Source of the DNA: JAAXHF01 sp963665955
GTDB taxonomy: Bacteria > Desulfobacterota > Binatia > Bin18
Length of the DNA: 64,000 nt
Direction: 5' to 3'
Assembly (NCBI GenBank): GCA_965231765.1
Contig: OZ246887.1
Span: forward strand, 2,604,001 to 2,668,000
Shown here piece after piece: positions 33,514-42,727 of the stretch. The first letter of the stretch is position 1, and every line of letters begins with the position of its first letter. The notes beneath the pieces were generated by a model that saw nothing but the letters and a program-made list of their open reading frames with translations, was not told the origin of the DNA and made no database searches. Both the position numbers and the translations under genes were made by a program.

Positions 33514-34101
33514 ATGCTCAAAGATCTCACTCAATCGTTCTCCTTCAGTGCAGTATGCGTGGGTTGTCTTGCTCTCGCGTTTGTCACCTTTTCGCTTGGT
33601 GTCGAAAAACCGAGCTTTGCTGCTGAAACCTCATCTCTTCAAGACGAAGCTGCGATTCGGCAGCTCACGATCTGTTATGCCTTAGGCACGGATGCCATTG
33701 GGACCGGAGAGGTAGATAAGGGGAAAGCCCTGTACGAAGATTGCTTTACCGAAGATGCTCCCATCGCTGCCTTTTTCCCAGATGGACAGGGGACTGAGCG
33801 AACAGGGCCGGCTGCCTGGGCTACTTTTGTCAATGGAATCTTTCGTGACAATGCATATACCGCCACCCAACATCTGATTGGCACGATCAATATCAGCATT
33901 GATCATACGACCGGTACGACTGCCAGCATGACCTCGTATGTGCATGCCACTCATCTGCTGCCAAACGGGAGTATCAACGTTGCCAACGGCACCTATGGAG
34001 ACGAAGTGGTCAAGACAGCGGCAGGTTGGCGCATTCGGAAACGCACGCTTAAGCTCATCACGTTTTTGAATCTGGCACCGTCGTCTGTTTCTGAACAGTA
34101 A
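33514..34101 (+). CDS. Exported SnoaL/NTF2-like protein
   Basis: This 195-residue protein has a signal peptide (VCVGCLALAFVTFSLG... cleavage near SFA-AE) followed by a SnoaL-like domain: DEAAIRQLTICYALGTDAIG, YEDCFTEDAPIAAFFPDG, and a late WRIRKRTLKLI. The fold is common in small lyases and isomerases, and an exported version is less usual. The ATG follows GAGAAGAAGGAAATGC. A strong inverted repeat lies just after the stop. Function not assignable. Confidence 0.75.
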   Translation: MLKDLTQSFSFSAVCVGCLALAFVTFSLGVEKPSFAAETSSLQDEAAIRQLTICYALGTDAIGTGEVDKGKALYEDCFTEDAPIAAFFPDGQGTERTGPAAWATFVNGIFRDNAYTATQHLIGTINISIDHTTGTTASMTSYVHATHLLPNGSINVANGTYGDEVVKTAAGWRIRKRTLKLITFLNLAPSSVSEQ

Positions 34102-34105
34102 TGTA

Positions 34106-34139
34106 CCCAATCGGCATTCCCCAGAGAATGCCGATTGGG
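34106..34139. terminator. Perfect 14-bp inverted repeat after the exported NTF2-like gene
   Basis: The stem CCCAATCGGCATTC/GAATGCCGATTGGG has a 6-base loop and lies 4 bases past the stop codon. No U-run follows. The rest of the gap to 34390 holds a second weak hairpin and no gene. Confidence 0.6.
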
Positions 34140-34389
34140 CGATGATGGGGCAACTCGCAGTCTCGGTAGTCCTGAGTGATCTGCGAGTTGACCCTCCGAC
34201 GATTGTTGTTACTGACGATAACGTTGAGGCCAATTGACATCGCCGACAACAAAATGTTTCCCTAATGTTTCCCTACGGAGCCACGCCGCTGAGAGGACGC
34301 GACCATCACTATCCGTAAGGCGGCACCAACTCCGCCGGGCTCAGCATCCACTGCGTCCGGCGCTTTTCCCGCCTGCGGAAAATACGGCT

Positions 34390-35610
34390 TTACCGCTCTT
34401 CCTCCACCAACACTCCCGCTTCCCGCAATTGTTGCACCTCGTCTTGTGTCTGTCCCAGATAGCTGGTCAGAATCTCCTGGTTGTGCTGTCCTAAGGTCGC
34501 AGCTTCCAGAGGCAATTCTTCAGGAAAACTCGAGAACTTAATCGGAAATCCCGGGACATCAAGATCTCCGTGGAGGCGGTCGTTGATGGTTCGCACCGTG
34601 CCGCGTTCGCGGTGATGCGGGTAATCCAACGTTTCAATCACCGACAAGACTGGGGCGACGGGAACACCAAATTTTTCCAAGTGGGCAACCACACTGGGAA
34701 CGTCGGGGAAAGCCTGGAGCCAGTCTTCCAGGATTTTCGTTACGGTGTCTCGGCGTTTGAGACGTGTGTTATCAGTTTCGAAGTCTAGGTGATCAATTAA
34801 GTCAGTGCGGTCTATGGCTTTGCACAGATCTTTCCAGTGATGCAAATGGGCCATAATGACCACATGGCCACCAGTCGCCTGGAAGACGCCAGCCGGACAC
34901 GCATACGTCATATGGCGACCGGCAGGCTTGGGTTTGATCTTACCATTCGTTGCTTTGGGCTGGTGTACGTTGACCTCGTGATAGTGGTAGTACACATCGA
35001 GCAGGGCGACATCGAGGTGTTGGCCTTCGCCAGTTTGATCGCGGTGACGGAGAGCAGCCAAGACCCCCAAGGCACCATGCACTCCTGTACTGACGTCGCC
35101 GAGGCCAACTCCTGGAATGTACGGAGCCTCATCCGGCTCACCAATCATTGATGTTATCCCGGCGTAGGCTTGGGCAATATAATCGTAACCAGGCTTGTGA
35201 GACAATGGGCCAGTTTGGCCCATGGCGGAGATAGAGCACAAGATGATGTCGGATTTCAGTTCCTTGAGCCGGTCGTAATCCAGGCCCATATCAGCCATGA
35301 CTCCAGGTTTGAAATTTTCGACAACAATATCGACTTTCGGTACAAGTGAGGCAACGAGCGCCATGCCTCGGGGGTCACGCAGATTGACGCACAAGCTCTT
35401 CTTACCTCGGTTATGTTGGACATAATACAGGCTCCGATTGTTCCGAAACGTGCTCGCGTTGCGGACCATATCGCCACGTGGCGCTGATTCAACTTTAATC
35501 ACCTCAGCACCCATTTCGGCCAGCATCCGTGAACAGGTCGGACCGGCTAAAGCACGGGTCAAGTCAAGCACGCGCAGACCATGTAAGACATGGGGTGGAG
35601 ATTGAGACAT
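34390..35610 (-). CDS. CaiB/BaiF (class III) CoA-transferase
   Basis: This 406-residue CoA-transferase has GLRVLDLTRALAGPTCSRMLAEMGAEVIKVE, VQHNRGKKSLCVNLRDPRG, ENFKPGVMADMGLDYDRL and SISAMGQTGP. The catalytic Asp is D172 in GLGDVSTGVHG. The ATG follows TAAAGGAG. It is a same-length paralogue of the gene directly upstream (15-base gap) and lacks the LNTNK-type insertion of the other CoA-transferase subfamily in this window. Each member of this pair keeps Asp, so both could be active enzymes with different acyl specificities. Confidence 0.88.
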   Translation of the reverse strand: MSQSPPHVLHGLRVLDLTRALAGPTCSRMLAEMGAEVIKVESAPRGDMVRNASTFRNNRSLYYVQHNRGKKSLCVNLRDPRGMALVASLVPKVDIVVENFKPGVMADMGLDYDRLKELKSDIILCSISAMGQTGPLSHKPGYDYIAQAYAGITSMIGEPDEAPYIPGVGLGDVSTGVHGALGVLAALRHRDQTGEGQHLDVALLDVYYHYHEVNVHQPKATNGKIKPKPAGRHMTYACPAGVFQATGGHVVIMAHLHHWKDLCKAIDRTDLIDHLDFETDNTRLKRRDTVTKILEDWLQAFPDVPSVVAHLEKFGVPVAPVLSVIETLDYPHHRERGTVRTINDRLHGDLDVPGFPIKFSSFPEELPLEAATLGQHNQEILTSYLGQTQDEVQQLREAGVLVEEER

Positions 35611-35625
35611 AGGGAACTCCTTTAC

Positions 35626-36846
35626 TCAGCTATTTTTCTCCAACAGCACACCGTCTTCACGCAGCTTCTGCACGTCCTCTGAAGAACGCCCGAGATACGT
35701 TGTCAGAATTTCTTCATTGTTCTGCCCCAGGGTCGGTGCGACAAGCGGGAGCGGCTCAGGAAGGGCTGAGAACTTAAGCGGCATACCGGGAACTTCAAAG
35801 TCGCCGTGGATCGGGTCACTGATTGTCCGCACAGTTCCTCGGGCGCGATGATGCGGATGATGGACAGTCTCTTCGACGGACAGGACAGGCGCGACTGGGA
35901 CCTGGTGCTGTTCTAAGTATTCCACAGCGCTCGCAACGTCGGGAAAGGTCTGCAACCAGTCTTCGATCATCTTGACGATTTCGTCCCGTCGTTCAAGCCG
36001 TTTGGCATCATTGATATAGTCTGGGTGTGTGGCCAACTCATCTTTGCCGAGGGCTTTGCACAGATCTTTCCAGTGATGCAGCAAGGCCATAATGACAAGA
36101 TAGCCGCCGTTCCCCCGAAAGACACCGCACGGACACGCGTAGGTCATATGCCGGCCAGCCCGCATCGGTTTAATTTCCCCACCACTGCCACTATACGTTT
36201 CAACATTTGCCTCATGGTAATGGTAGTACACGTCTAGGAGCGCAACATCTAAGTGCTGTCCAATGCCCTTCCGGTCGCGATAGCGCAATGCCGACACAAT
36301 GGCTAATGCGGCATGTACCCCCGTACTGACATCACCCAGCCCAACCAACGGAATATATGGGGCATCATCTGCCTCGCCGACCATAGACGTCACCCCGGAA
36401 TAGGCTTGGGCAATATAATCATAGCCAGGCTTGCTGGACAGCGGTCCACTCTGCCCCAAGGCAGAGATAGAGCACAGGATGATATCGGATTTGATCTCCT
36501 TGAGCCGCTCATAGCCGAGCCCCATATTGGCAATCACCCCCGGTTTGAAATTCTCGACCACGACATCAACATGCGGAATCAGCTCCGTCAGTAGCGCCAG
36601 CCCTTTGGGGTCACGCAGGTTCACACACAGACTCTTTTTCCCCCGATTCTGCTGGACATAATACAAACTCCGCTCATTCCGAAAGACCGAAATACCGCGG
36701 ACCATATCCCCACCCGGAGCGGGTTCAACCTTAATCACCTCAGCTCCCATTTCGACCAGCATCCGAGTGCAACTCGGGCCAGCTAAAGCGCGGGTAAGGT
36801 CAAGGACGCGTAAGTCAGACAGTAGGTGATCCGTTCCGTTGGGCAT
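35626..36846 (-). CDS. CaiB/BaiF (class III) CoA-transferase
   Basis: This 406-residue close paralogue of 34390-35610 has identical landmark blocks: LDLTRALAGP, VVENFKPGV, SKPGYDYIAQAYSGVTSM, and catalytic D172 in GLGDVSTGVHA. AAGGAGAAAAACAC precedes the ATG. The series SDR, this gene and its paralogue runs with short gaps (34 and 15 bases), which looks like one operon. A pathway that activates an acid to its CoA ester and oxidises a hydroxyl would fit, but the acid is unknown. Confidence 0.88.
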   Translation of the reverse strand: MPNGTDHLLSDLRVLDLTRALAGPSCTRMLVEMGAEVIKVEPAPGGDMVRGISVFRNERSLYYVQQNRGKKSLCVNLRDPKGLALLTELIPHVDVVVENFKPGVIANMGLGYERLKEIKSDIILCSISALGQSGPLSSKPGYDYIAQAYSGVTSMVGEADDAPYIPLVGLGDVSTGVHAALAIVSALRYRDRKGIGQHLDVALLDVYYHYHEANVETYSGSGGEIKPMRAGRHMTYACPCGVFRGNGGYLVIMALLHHWKDLCKALGKDELATHPDYINDAKRLERRDEIVKMIEDWLQTFPDVASAVEYLEQHQVPVAPVLSVEETVHHPHHRARGTVRTISDPIHGDFEVPGMPLKFSALPEPLPLVAPTLGQNNEEILTTYLGRSSEDVQKLREDGVLLEKNS

Positions 36847-36880
36847 GTGTTTTTCTCCTTGTTCATAAGCCGACAGCTTT

Positions 36881-37660
36881 TTAGTCCCACATCAATCCGC
36901 CATCAACATTGAACGACTGGCCAGTGATGTTCATCGCTTCATCCGAGGCCAAGAATGCCGCCATGTTGGCGATATCGTCGGGGGTATTGGAACGCTTGAG
37001 CGGAATCGACGCATCCATCCGGGCAGCTGCTTCGGCTTCCGTAATGCCTTCACGCTCAGTGAGTTGTTGCATCACGCGTTCATACAGACTCGTCCGCGTC
37101 GCCCCCGGGCAGATGGCGTTGACGTTAATATTATGTTTGGCCAGCTGGGACGCGCCAATACGGGTCATGGCGATCACTGCCCCTTTGGAGCCGGCATATG
37201 AGATATTCGACGTGCCGCGAAAGCCTTTGCCGGCAATCGACGCGATATTGACGATGCGCCCCTCATTGCGTTTGGCCATCTCGCGGGCGACTTCCTGCAT
37301 ACAGAAAAACACGCCTTTGGCATTCACCGAATGAATCCAATCCCAATCTTCTTCCGTCACGTCAAAGAAACCAAGACTTCTGGTGACACCCGCATTATTG
37401 ACCAGGATATCAATCTGGCCAAAGGTCTCTATAGCTTTGGCAACAAGGGATTTGATATCATCAACTTTTCCCATATCGGTCTTTATGAACATGCCGCGTC
37501 GATCATGCGCACTGACCTCGGCGGCAGTTTGCTGACCAGACGCCTCATCAATCTCCGCCCCGACAACGTGAGCCCCTTCTCTGGCGTAGCGTAAAGCGAT
37601 AGCCTTTCCCATACCGGTACCGATACCGGTGACGAGCGCAATTTTGTCCTTCAATAACAT
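36881..37660 (-). CDS. Short-chain dehydrogenase/reductase
   Basis: This 259-residue classical SDR uses NAD(P)H to oxidise or reduce an alcohol/ketone. Motifs are TGIGTGMGKAIA (residues 11-22, the TGxxxGxG dinucleotide loop), NNAGVTRS, IASIAGKGFRG with the catalytic Ser region, YAGSKGAV with Tyr and Lys, and the terminal NVDGGLMWD. D/E in GAEIDEA after strand 2 favours NAD over NADP. The ATG at 37660 lies behind AAGGAGGGATCTCGC; a longer frame to 37729 is unsupported. Part of the CoA-transferase operon. Confidence 0.9.
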   Translation of the reverse strand: MLLKDKIALVTGIGTGMGKAIALRYAREGAHVVGAEIDEASGQQTAAEVSAHDRRGMFIKTDMGKVDDIKSLVAKAIETFGQIDILVNNAGVTRSLGFFDVTEEDWDWIHSVNAKGVFFCMQEVAREMAKRNEGRIVNIASIAGKGFRGTSNISYAGSKGAVIAMTRIGASQLAKHNINVNAICPGATRTSLYERVMQQLTEREGITEAEAAARMDASIPLKRSNTPDDIANMAAFLASDEAMNITGQSFNVDGGLMWD

Positions 37661-37736
37661 GCGAGATCCCTCCTTTTTAGTCATGGGTCCTGAGTCGGAC
37701 AAGACGAAATCAGGTCCTCTTTCTTCCAATCGGAGC

Positions 37737-38777
37737 TTATTCCTTAAACTCCGGCATCACTTCCTTGGCAAACAACTCTAAGCCCCGCTTCGCCCGCTGC
37801 GTATCTCGCCCTCCGGCGTGAAAATAAAACGCGACCTGATCGAGACCAAATTCGTCATTCAGTTCTGTGAGCCGACGCCGGCATTCCGCTGGGGTGCCAA
37901 CAATCGCCCGTTCTTCGAGCTGATCAGGCATGGCTCGGGTGAATTGCAAAAAGGCTTTGAATGGATCGTCGTCTTTGAGACGGCTTATGAATTCAGGCGG
38001 GATAAATGAGGTAAACAACTCTGTGTACGCACGGGTTGCTGCTTGCCCTTCACGTATCGCAACGTTGTGGTCAGGATCAACAAACAGCCAGAAAACAGAG
38101 GTCATACGTTTGTGATTATGGCCGTTCTCTTTCAGCAGGCTGCGGTAGCGCTCGACACGCTTCCTGACTCTCGTATGCGGCCCCGTGAGCCACGGGACGA
38201 CAAGCACATTTTCCCCATCAGTCCCGGCACTTTCGTACGACGCTGGACTGATTGTGCCCCGATAGATGGGCGGGTGGGGCTTTTGCAGAGGTTTGGGGCT
38301 CAACGACAGAGCTGGAACGTTCCAAAACTTGCCTTGATACTCAACGGGGTCCTGCGTCCAGGCGCGGCGGATAATCTCTAGTGACTCTTCGTAACGCTCC
38401 CGACTTTCCTGCGGTTTGACTCCAAACCCGTCAAAGTGCTTCTGAATGATGCCTCGCCCAACGCCAAAATTGAGACGACCATTGCTCAGGATATCGAGCA
38501 TGGCAAAGTCTTCGGCTTTGCGGAGTGGATTTTCAAATGGCAGCAGGCTGATGGAAGTGCCTAAACGAATGCGCGAGGTTTCACGAGCGACTGCGGTGAG
38601 AAATAATTGGGGGCTGGGGCAAATCCCAAACGCATAAAAATGCTCTTCTCCGAACCAGACCGAATCGAAACCCAGCTGCTCTGAAGCAATGGCAATGTCG
38701 AGCGTATCTCGATAATACTGTGTCTCGTCTTGCCGATCAGGAAAAAAGTCAAACAAAGAGAATAAACCAAACTCCAC
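37737..38777 (-). CDS. LLM class flavin-dependent oxidoreductase
   Basis: This 346-residue luciferase-like enzyme has MEFGLFSLFDFFPDR, the WFGEEHFYAFG active-site segment, RLGTSISLLPFENPLRKAEDFAMLD, LNFGVGRGI, HPPIYRGTISPASYE and the C-terminal IVGTPAECRRRL. It starts at GTG, 5 bases behind AAGGAGG. The gene lies between the SDR and a large exported hydrolase in the same direction, with gaps of 76 and 24 bases, so it probably belongs to the same transcript. Confidence 0.87.
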   Translation of the reverse strand: MEFGLFSLFDFFPDRQDETQYYRDTLDIAIASEQLGFDSVWFGEEHFYAFGICPSPQLFLTAVARETSRIRLGTSISLLPFENPLRKAEDFAMLDILSNGRLNFGVGRGIIQKHFDGFGVKPQESRERYEESLEIIRRAWTQDPVEYQGKFWNVPALSLSPKPLQKPHPPIYRGTISPASYESAGTDGENVLVVPWLTGPHTRVRKRVERYRSLLKENGHNHKRMTSVFWLFVDPDHNVAIREGQAATRAYTELFTSFIPPEFISRLKDDDPFKAFLQFTRAMPDQLEERAIVGTPAECRRRLTELNDEFGLDQVAFYFHAGGRDTQRAKRGLELFAKEVMPEFKE

Positions 38778-38801
38778 ACGATCCTCCTTCGCCGCTTTCG
38801 T

Positions 38802-40901
38802 TCAGTTTTGGACGGGAGCCTTCCGCTCAGCATCAGCAATATACGCCGCAGCATCCTCTGCCAAGAGCAATCTTTGGCCTTGGAGCGCTTTCACTGCTTG
38901 TTCGATTTTCTCTACGTACACCTGCTTGGTCGGATACCGTTCGGCCAAAGAGAGACGGGGGTCTCCAGTCTTTTCGCGTTCCGTTTTGGTCTTTGCAAAA
39001 GGCACAAATTGGCCCCAATTACTGCACATTGCCCTCATCTCAACTGGCACGTCAGCGCGGACGCCCCAGCCAGTGTGGGTGCCTAATGGAACGGCAATAT
39101 CTGGGACATGAATGCCTGCCAGATCGTTTCCATCGCTATCAGTCTGGGGAACCAAGCTCGTATAGCGGGCTTCAGTACGTGCTGCGTCCTTCCCAAACTG
39201 AGGCACAAACGTAGGATTGAGACGACCAACATGTGTGACTCCAGGAATCTTGGGGAAGCTTTTGACACTCTCTTCTGCTGTCACTAACGTTGCCTCTTTC
39301 CGGGTCGGAATCTGACTCTTTGGCGGCAGCGTTCCCGCGTAAACCCAATCATGTAGAGCAACGAGCAAAGCCCGCATGACTGGTCCACGAAAAGCTGGAT
39401 TGTGTTCCTGCTCGCACGGTCCCTTGGCAAGCCGCTCACCAAGGGAGGTAGTGATGGGAGAGGTATACAGTGCAAAATGCTGCGTACTCGCGAAGAAGTA
39501 TACACGAACGTTGTCTGGGATAGGCACGGCGTTTCCCAACGCATCGGTATGCAACAGAGATGCACTTTTGCGCCAATATTCACTCGCAGTATTGGTCACC
39601 ATAAGAAGAGGGTCAAATCCATCTCCAGGCTTTCCACTGCCGGCGCGTAATACCCCGTCTTGCTTCCCTGTGAGAGGATCATTTTGTTTCCCATACGCAA
39701 ACGGGAACCAATTTTCCGGAAAGCCAAAGTCCTGGTGACCGCCTTGTGTTCGACCGGGCTGGCCAAAAACGAAATTCGTAAACGTCTTGCCCGCTCCACC
39801 AATGTCAGCAAGCAGTCCATCAAAAATGACGCGTTTTTGCTCGTCCTGATTAAAACCGCCCCAGACATGCTCTTGGAGGTAACGGCCTGACTGAGAAATG
39901 CCGAAGCCCAGCGCCTTATGTATGCCGGTCTCTTGTTCACTGATCCGGAGCGGATTCGCTGTTCCACTGTCGTCCGCCGTTTCATAACGCAGAAAAGACA
40001 CAACATCGCGTGTAATCGCAAATCCAAGACCGAGGACAGGTGGATTCTTTGCCTGATAGTGCAATCCATACAATAAGCCAGATTGCAACCCTCCTCGGAC
40101 CCGAACAGTTTGTCCATCATCAAACTGCCAGCACGGGCGACTTCCGTGTGTCTCGGTGCACAATGGAATTGCTTGGGGCTTCTCACGGGTCGCTTTGGTC
40201 CGGACGCTGACTTGCATCTGCTGCGGGTCTAGAGAAGCAACGGGATAGCTTAACGTCATGGTCTGGTGGTCAGGCGGATTGCTTTGTTGCCGACCAATGA
40301 ACAGGTCACGGACAGCGCCGAGTATTGGTTTTCCATCCTCCAGCACAATCGGCAGCTCAGCGCTCATTATGCCTGGCTTGCCAGGCACACAGCACTGAGC
40401 ACCGGGTTTGCCGCGTGCCTGCCAGCCACTCCAGACAATCGTATAGCCTTGGCGCATGAGGAAGCCGTTGCCGGCATCGTCTGCTCCTGTTGGCGTATTT
40501 GTCGTTTCCCCATAAGGCACATTGTTTAACAACACCAGATCGATCTTATTGCCGCGATTCAATACCCCATACAGAAGAGTCTTATTGCCCTTGGCTGAAT
40601 CAACAGGCCTGAGAATGACGAAGTTCGTGCTATAGGACACACGCCCAGCCTTATTCTTTGGTGCCTTGTCCAGGTTCACAATCCCAGCGTTTTCCACGCT
40701 ACTTGGATCAACCTCGCCAAAGAGGCGGCCAGAAATTTTCTCGTACTGCCCAACATTCTCAAACTCGCGTCCCCCAAAGGTTGGGGATTCGACTTGGGTG
40801 AGTTCTATTGTTGCAATGCGGGCCTCAGTGAGAAGCGGATGAAACGCTCCCAAAAGGATGAAGAGGCAAAAGGAGAGCAGCAAAAGGCGAACACAAAACA
40901 T
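38802..40901 (-). CDS. Exported alpha/beta-hydrolase-domain protein (Abhydrolase_10 type)
   Basis: This 699-residue secreted protein has a signal peptide (VRLLLLSFCLFILLGAFHPL, cleavage near TEA-RI). It then shows the pattern of the large alpha/beta-hydrolase-domain family PF20091: EFENVGQYEKISGRLFGEVDP, LLYGVLNRGNK, LGFGISQSGRYLQEHVWGGFN (the GxSxSGR nucleophile elbow), IFDGLLADIGGAG, and YRY-type late segments. The ATG follows AGGACAGGCGG. Members are often found with catabolic CoA and LLM genes. It may hydrolyse an ester or amide outside the cytoplasm before uptake. That role is inferred. Confidence 0.82.
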   Translation of the reverse strand: MFCVRLLLLSFCLFILLGAFHPLLTEARIATIELTQVESPTFGGREFENVGQYEKISGRLFGEVDPSSVENAGIVNLDKAPKNKAGRVSYSTNFVILRPVDSAKGNKTLLYGVLNRGNKIDLVLLNNVPYGETTNTPTGADDAGNGFLMRQGYTIVWSGWQARGKPGAQCCVPGKPGIMSAELPIVLEDGKPILGAVRDLFIGRQQSNPPDHQTMTLSYPVASLDPQQMQVSVRTKATREKPQAIPLCTETHGSRPCWQFDDGQTVRVRGGLQSGLLYGLHYQAKNPPVLGLGFAITRDVVSFLRYETADDSGTANPLRISEQETGIHKALGFGISQSGRYLQEHVWGGFNQDEQKRVIFDGLLADIGGAGKTFTNFVFGQPGRTQGGHQDFGFPENWFPFAYGKQNDPLTGKQDGVLRAGSGKPGDGFDPLLMVTNTASEYWRKSASLLHTDALGNAVPIPDNVRVYFFASTQHFALYTSPITTSLGERLAKGPCEQEHNPAFRGPVMRALLVALHDWVYAGTLPPKSQIPTRKEATLVTAEESVKSFPKIPGVTHVGRLNPTFVPQFGKDAARTEARYTSLVPQTDSDGNDLAGIHVPDIAVPLGTHTGWGVRADVPVEMRAMCSNWGQFVPFAKTKTEREKTGDPRLSLAERYPTKQVYVEKIEQAVKALQGQRLLLAEDAAAYIADAERKAPVQN

Positions 40902-41027
40902 AATCCGCCTGTCCTATCACCACTTTTCATACAATCGCAACCATTTCGTGCTTGACTTAGCTCTTGCAGTGCAGGATAGTCCTGCTGTTGATAATCACAT
41001 CTTTTCATGTTTCCAAAAGGGGATAGT

Positions 41028-41681
41028 ATGAAGCTCTACAGTATACCGCTCAGCAATTTCGCCTCGAAGTGTCGTATCGCAGCCTATGAAAAAGGGCTAG
41101 ACATCGAACTGACCGAGCCTCCAGGCGGGATGGGTTCCGACGAGTATAAGAAGATCAATCCGTTGGGCAAGGTCCCTGCCCTGGATACCGGCAGCCAGAT
41201 CATCGCCGAGTCTGAACTCATCAACGAGTACTTCGAAGACAAATTTCCTGAAACGCCACTCTTGCCCAAAGATGCGGAAGGCAAAGCCAAAGTTCGCAGC
41301 TTTACCCGTCTGCATGACCTGTATCTCGACCCACCCCTGCGGGCCGTCTTTCCGAAACTGTTTGGGCAAGAGCTTGAGCAGAGCATTATTGACGAAAAGA
41401 TGACGGAAATTCAGGGCCGACTCGATCACCTCGAATCGGAATTATCGGATGGAGGCTGGGCAGCGGGTTCTGATTTTACTTTAGCGGACGCTGCACTAAC
41501 GCCGACGATTTTCTTTATGAACAACTTCCTGCCGGCCTTTGGTCAGAAGCCGGCTATTGAAGGGCGTCCCAAACTGGCAGCCTGGTGGGGAAAGATCCAA
41601 GAGCGGGAATCCACAAAGAAGGTCTTAGCTGAGCAGGGAGCCGCCTTAGCAGCGATGCAGAAACAGCAGCAAGGCGGATAG
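41028..41681 (+). CDS. Glutathione S-transferase
   Basis: The protein has 217 residues from the ATG at 41028, behind AAAAGGGGAT; an ATG at 41007 in the same frame has no such site. MKLYSIPLSNFASKCRIAAYEKGLDIEL is the N-terminal thioredoxin-like fold, where S/C near residues 9-14 would activate glutathione. NPLGKVPALD carries the cis-Pro and IIAESELI the glutathione-binding ES. GSDFTLADAALTPTIFF marks the helical domain. It is divergent from the exported hydrolase, with a 126-base regulatory region. Confidence 0.88.
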   Translation: MKLYSIPLSNFASKCRIAAYEKGLDIELTEPPGGMGSDEYKKINPLGKVPALDTGSQIIAESELINEYFEDKFPETPLLPKDAEGKAKVRSFTRLHDLYLDPPLRAVFPKLFGQELEQSIIDEKMTEIQGRLDHLESELSDGGWAAGSDFTLADAALTPTIFFMNNFLPAFGQKPAIEGRPKLAAWWGKIQERESTKKVLAEQGAALAAMQKQQQGG

Positions 41682-41704
41682 GTCAGTCTCACCGATCGTT
41701 CGGC

Positions 41705-41790
41705 CCCCCTCACCTGATGGTGAGGGGGCGCACGGTATTGCCACGTCGAAAAACACTCTCACCCCGGCCCTCTCCCTCAAGGGCGAGAGA
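41705..41790. repeat. Two palindromic repeats between convergent genes
   Basis: The first (41705-41728) is a 10-bp stem CCCCCTCACC/GGTGAGGGGG. The second (about 41766-41790) is an imperfect CCCTCTCCCTCAAGGGCGAGAG palindrome related to the REP-like copies at 5074, 6229 and 57143. Either may terminate the converging transcripts. Confidence 0.6.
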
Positions 41791-41795
41791 GAAAA

Positions 41796-42488
41796 TTACG
41801 ACACAAAACTACTCTTTTTTCCCAATTTCTCAGGAGCGAGTTTTTCAAATAACTTCCTCCAGCGTTCCATCTCTTTTGTGAGCGTATCCATAATTTCGTC
41901 TTCCGACTCCTTGAAGCGTTCGAATAAGTTCACCGCACTGTCTTCTAACTGCTTTTTCTCTTTGGAACGGCTCGCAGTTTCCAGAGTCTTACTGAACGAC
42001 TGGAGCCCTTTGGCCAGCCCCTGTACAGCGCTTTCCATCAGGACCATTTGACGCCGGACTTCGACTTCTGCCTCTGATTCCGCACCCGCAATCTGACTGC
42101 CAGGTGGCAGAAGCGGGCTGGTCTCATCAAAAACAACAAGGTTGAGCACCGGTCGGCCATATCCTTGCGGCTGGGGCGGTTTGACAAAAAACGTCGAGCG
42201 CTCGCACAGTCTATCTTCAAACAGGGCATTCAACGTAATCACGACATCTTTTTCCGGGCTCCCAACAACGTCAGACACACTCAGTACCCGGCCAATACGG
42301 GAGCCAGCCTCCTCCACAATATCTCCAAAGGCGAGACCATGAGTATTCTGTAACCGAATAGTCCAACTGGGGTCAGCCAGGTCTGAGGAATCCGATGGAG
42401 GCATTGCCGAGACATTCAACAAGAGGAAGAATAAGAGGCCAATCGCGCCGGACACTCCCATAATACCGAGCAGTATAATTTTCCGCAT
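41796..42488 (-). CDS. MCE/MlaD-like membrane-anchored protein
   Basis: This 230-residue protein starts at the ATG at 42488 behind AAGGAGGGCTCACGT. One N-terminal helix (IILLGIMGVSGAIGLLFFLLL) anchors a domain with the MCE-type segment LQNTHGLAFGDIVEEAGSRIGRVLSV, followed by a region with charged helices, probably coiled coil (KEKKQLEDSAVNLFERF, EMERWRKLFEKL). MlaD proteins bind phospholipids in intermembrane transport. No MlaE permease or MlaF ATPase is adjacent, so it is an orphan, and the MCE call rests on one motif. Confidence 0.6.
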   Translation of the reverse strand: MRKIILLGIMGVSGAIGLLFFLLLNVSAMPPSDSSDLADPSWTIRLQNTHGLAFGDIVEEAGSRIGRVLSVSDVVGSPEKDVVITLNALFEDRLCERSTFFVKPPQPQGYGRPVLNLVVFDETSPLLPPGSQIAGAESEAEVEVRRQMVLMESAVQGLAKGLQSFSKTLETASRSKEKKQLEDSAVNLFERFKESEDEIMDTLTKEMERWRKLFEKLAPEKLGKKSSFVS

Positions 42489-42564
42489 ACGTGAGCCCTC
42501 CTTGACCATTCGGTCTCTTTGCAAAACACATGCTGGACTGATACGGCGCTCTGCTCCAGCCCCC

Positions 42565-42649
42565 AGTCCTGAGTAGAAGTAAAGACGAGGCGCCGCCTGT
42601 CCTTATCTCTTACTCAGAACTCATTACTCAGAACTCATTACTCAGAACT
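42565..42649. repeat. Heptad repeat element with inverted arms
   Basis: One arm is AGTCCTGAGTAGAAGTAAAG (42565-42584). The other is three copies of the 14-mer TTACTCAGAACTCA (42610-42649, the last incomplete), that is, alternating heptads TTACTCA and GAACTCA. The arms are partial inverses. It lies between two divergent genes. Confidence 0.8.
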
Positions 42650-42727
42650 TCCTCCCAAAATTTGTCAGCCCTTCCTCGCTCTGCTATGGGTAAACACCAT
42701 CATCGTGCAGTATTCAAGAGGTTTTTC

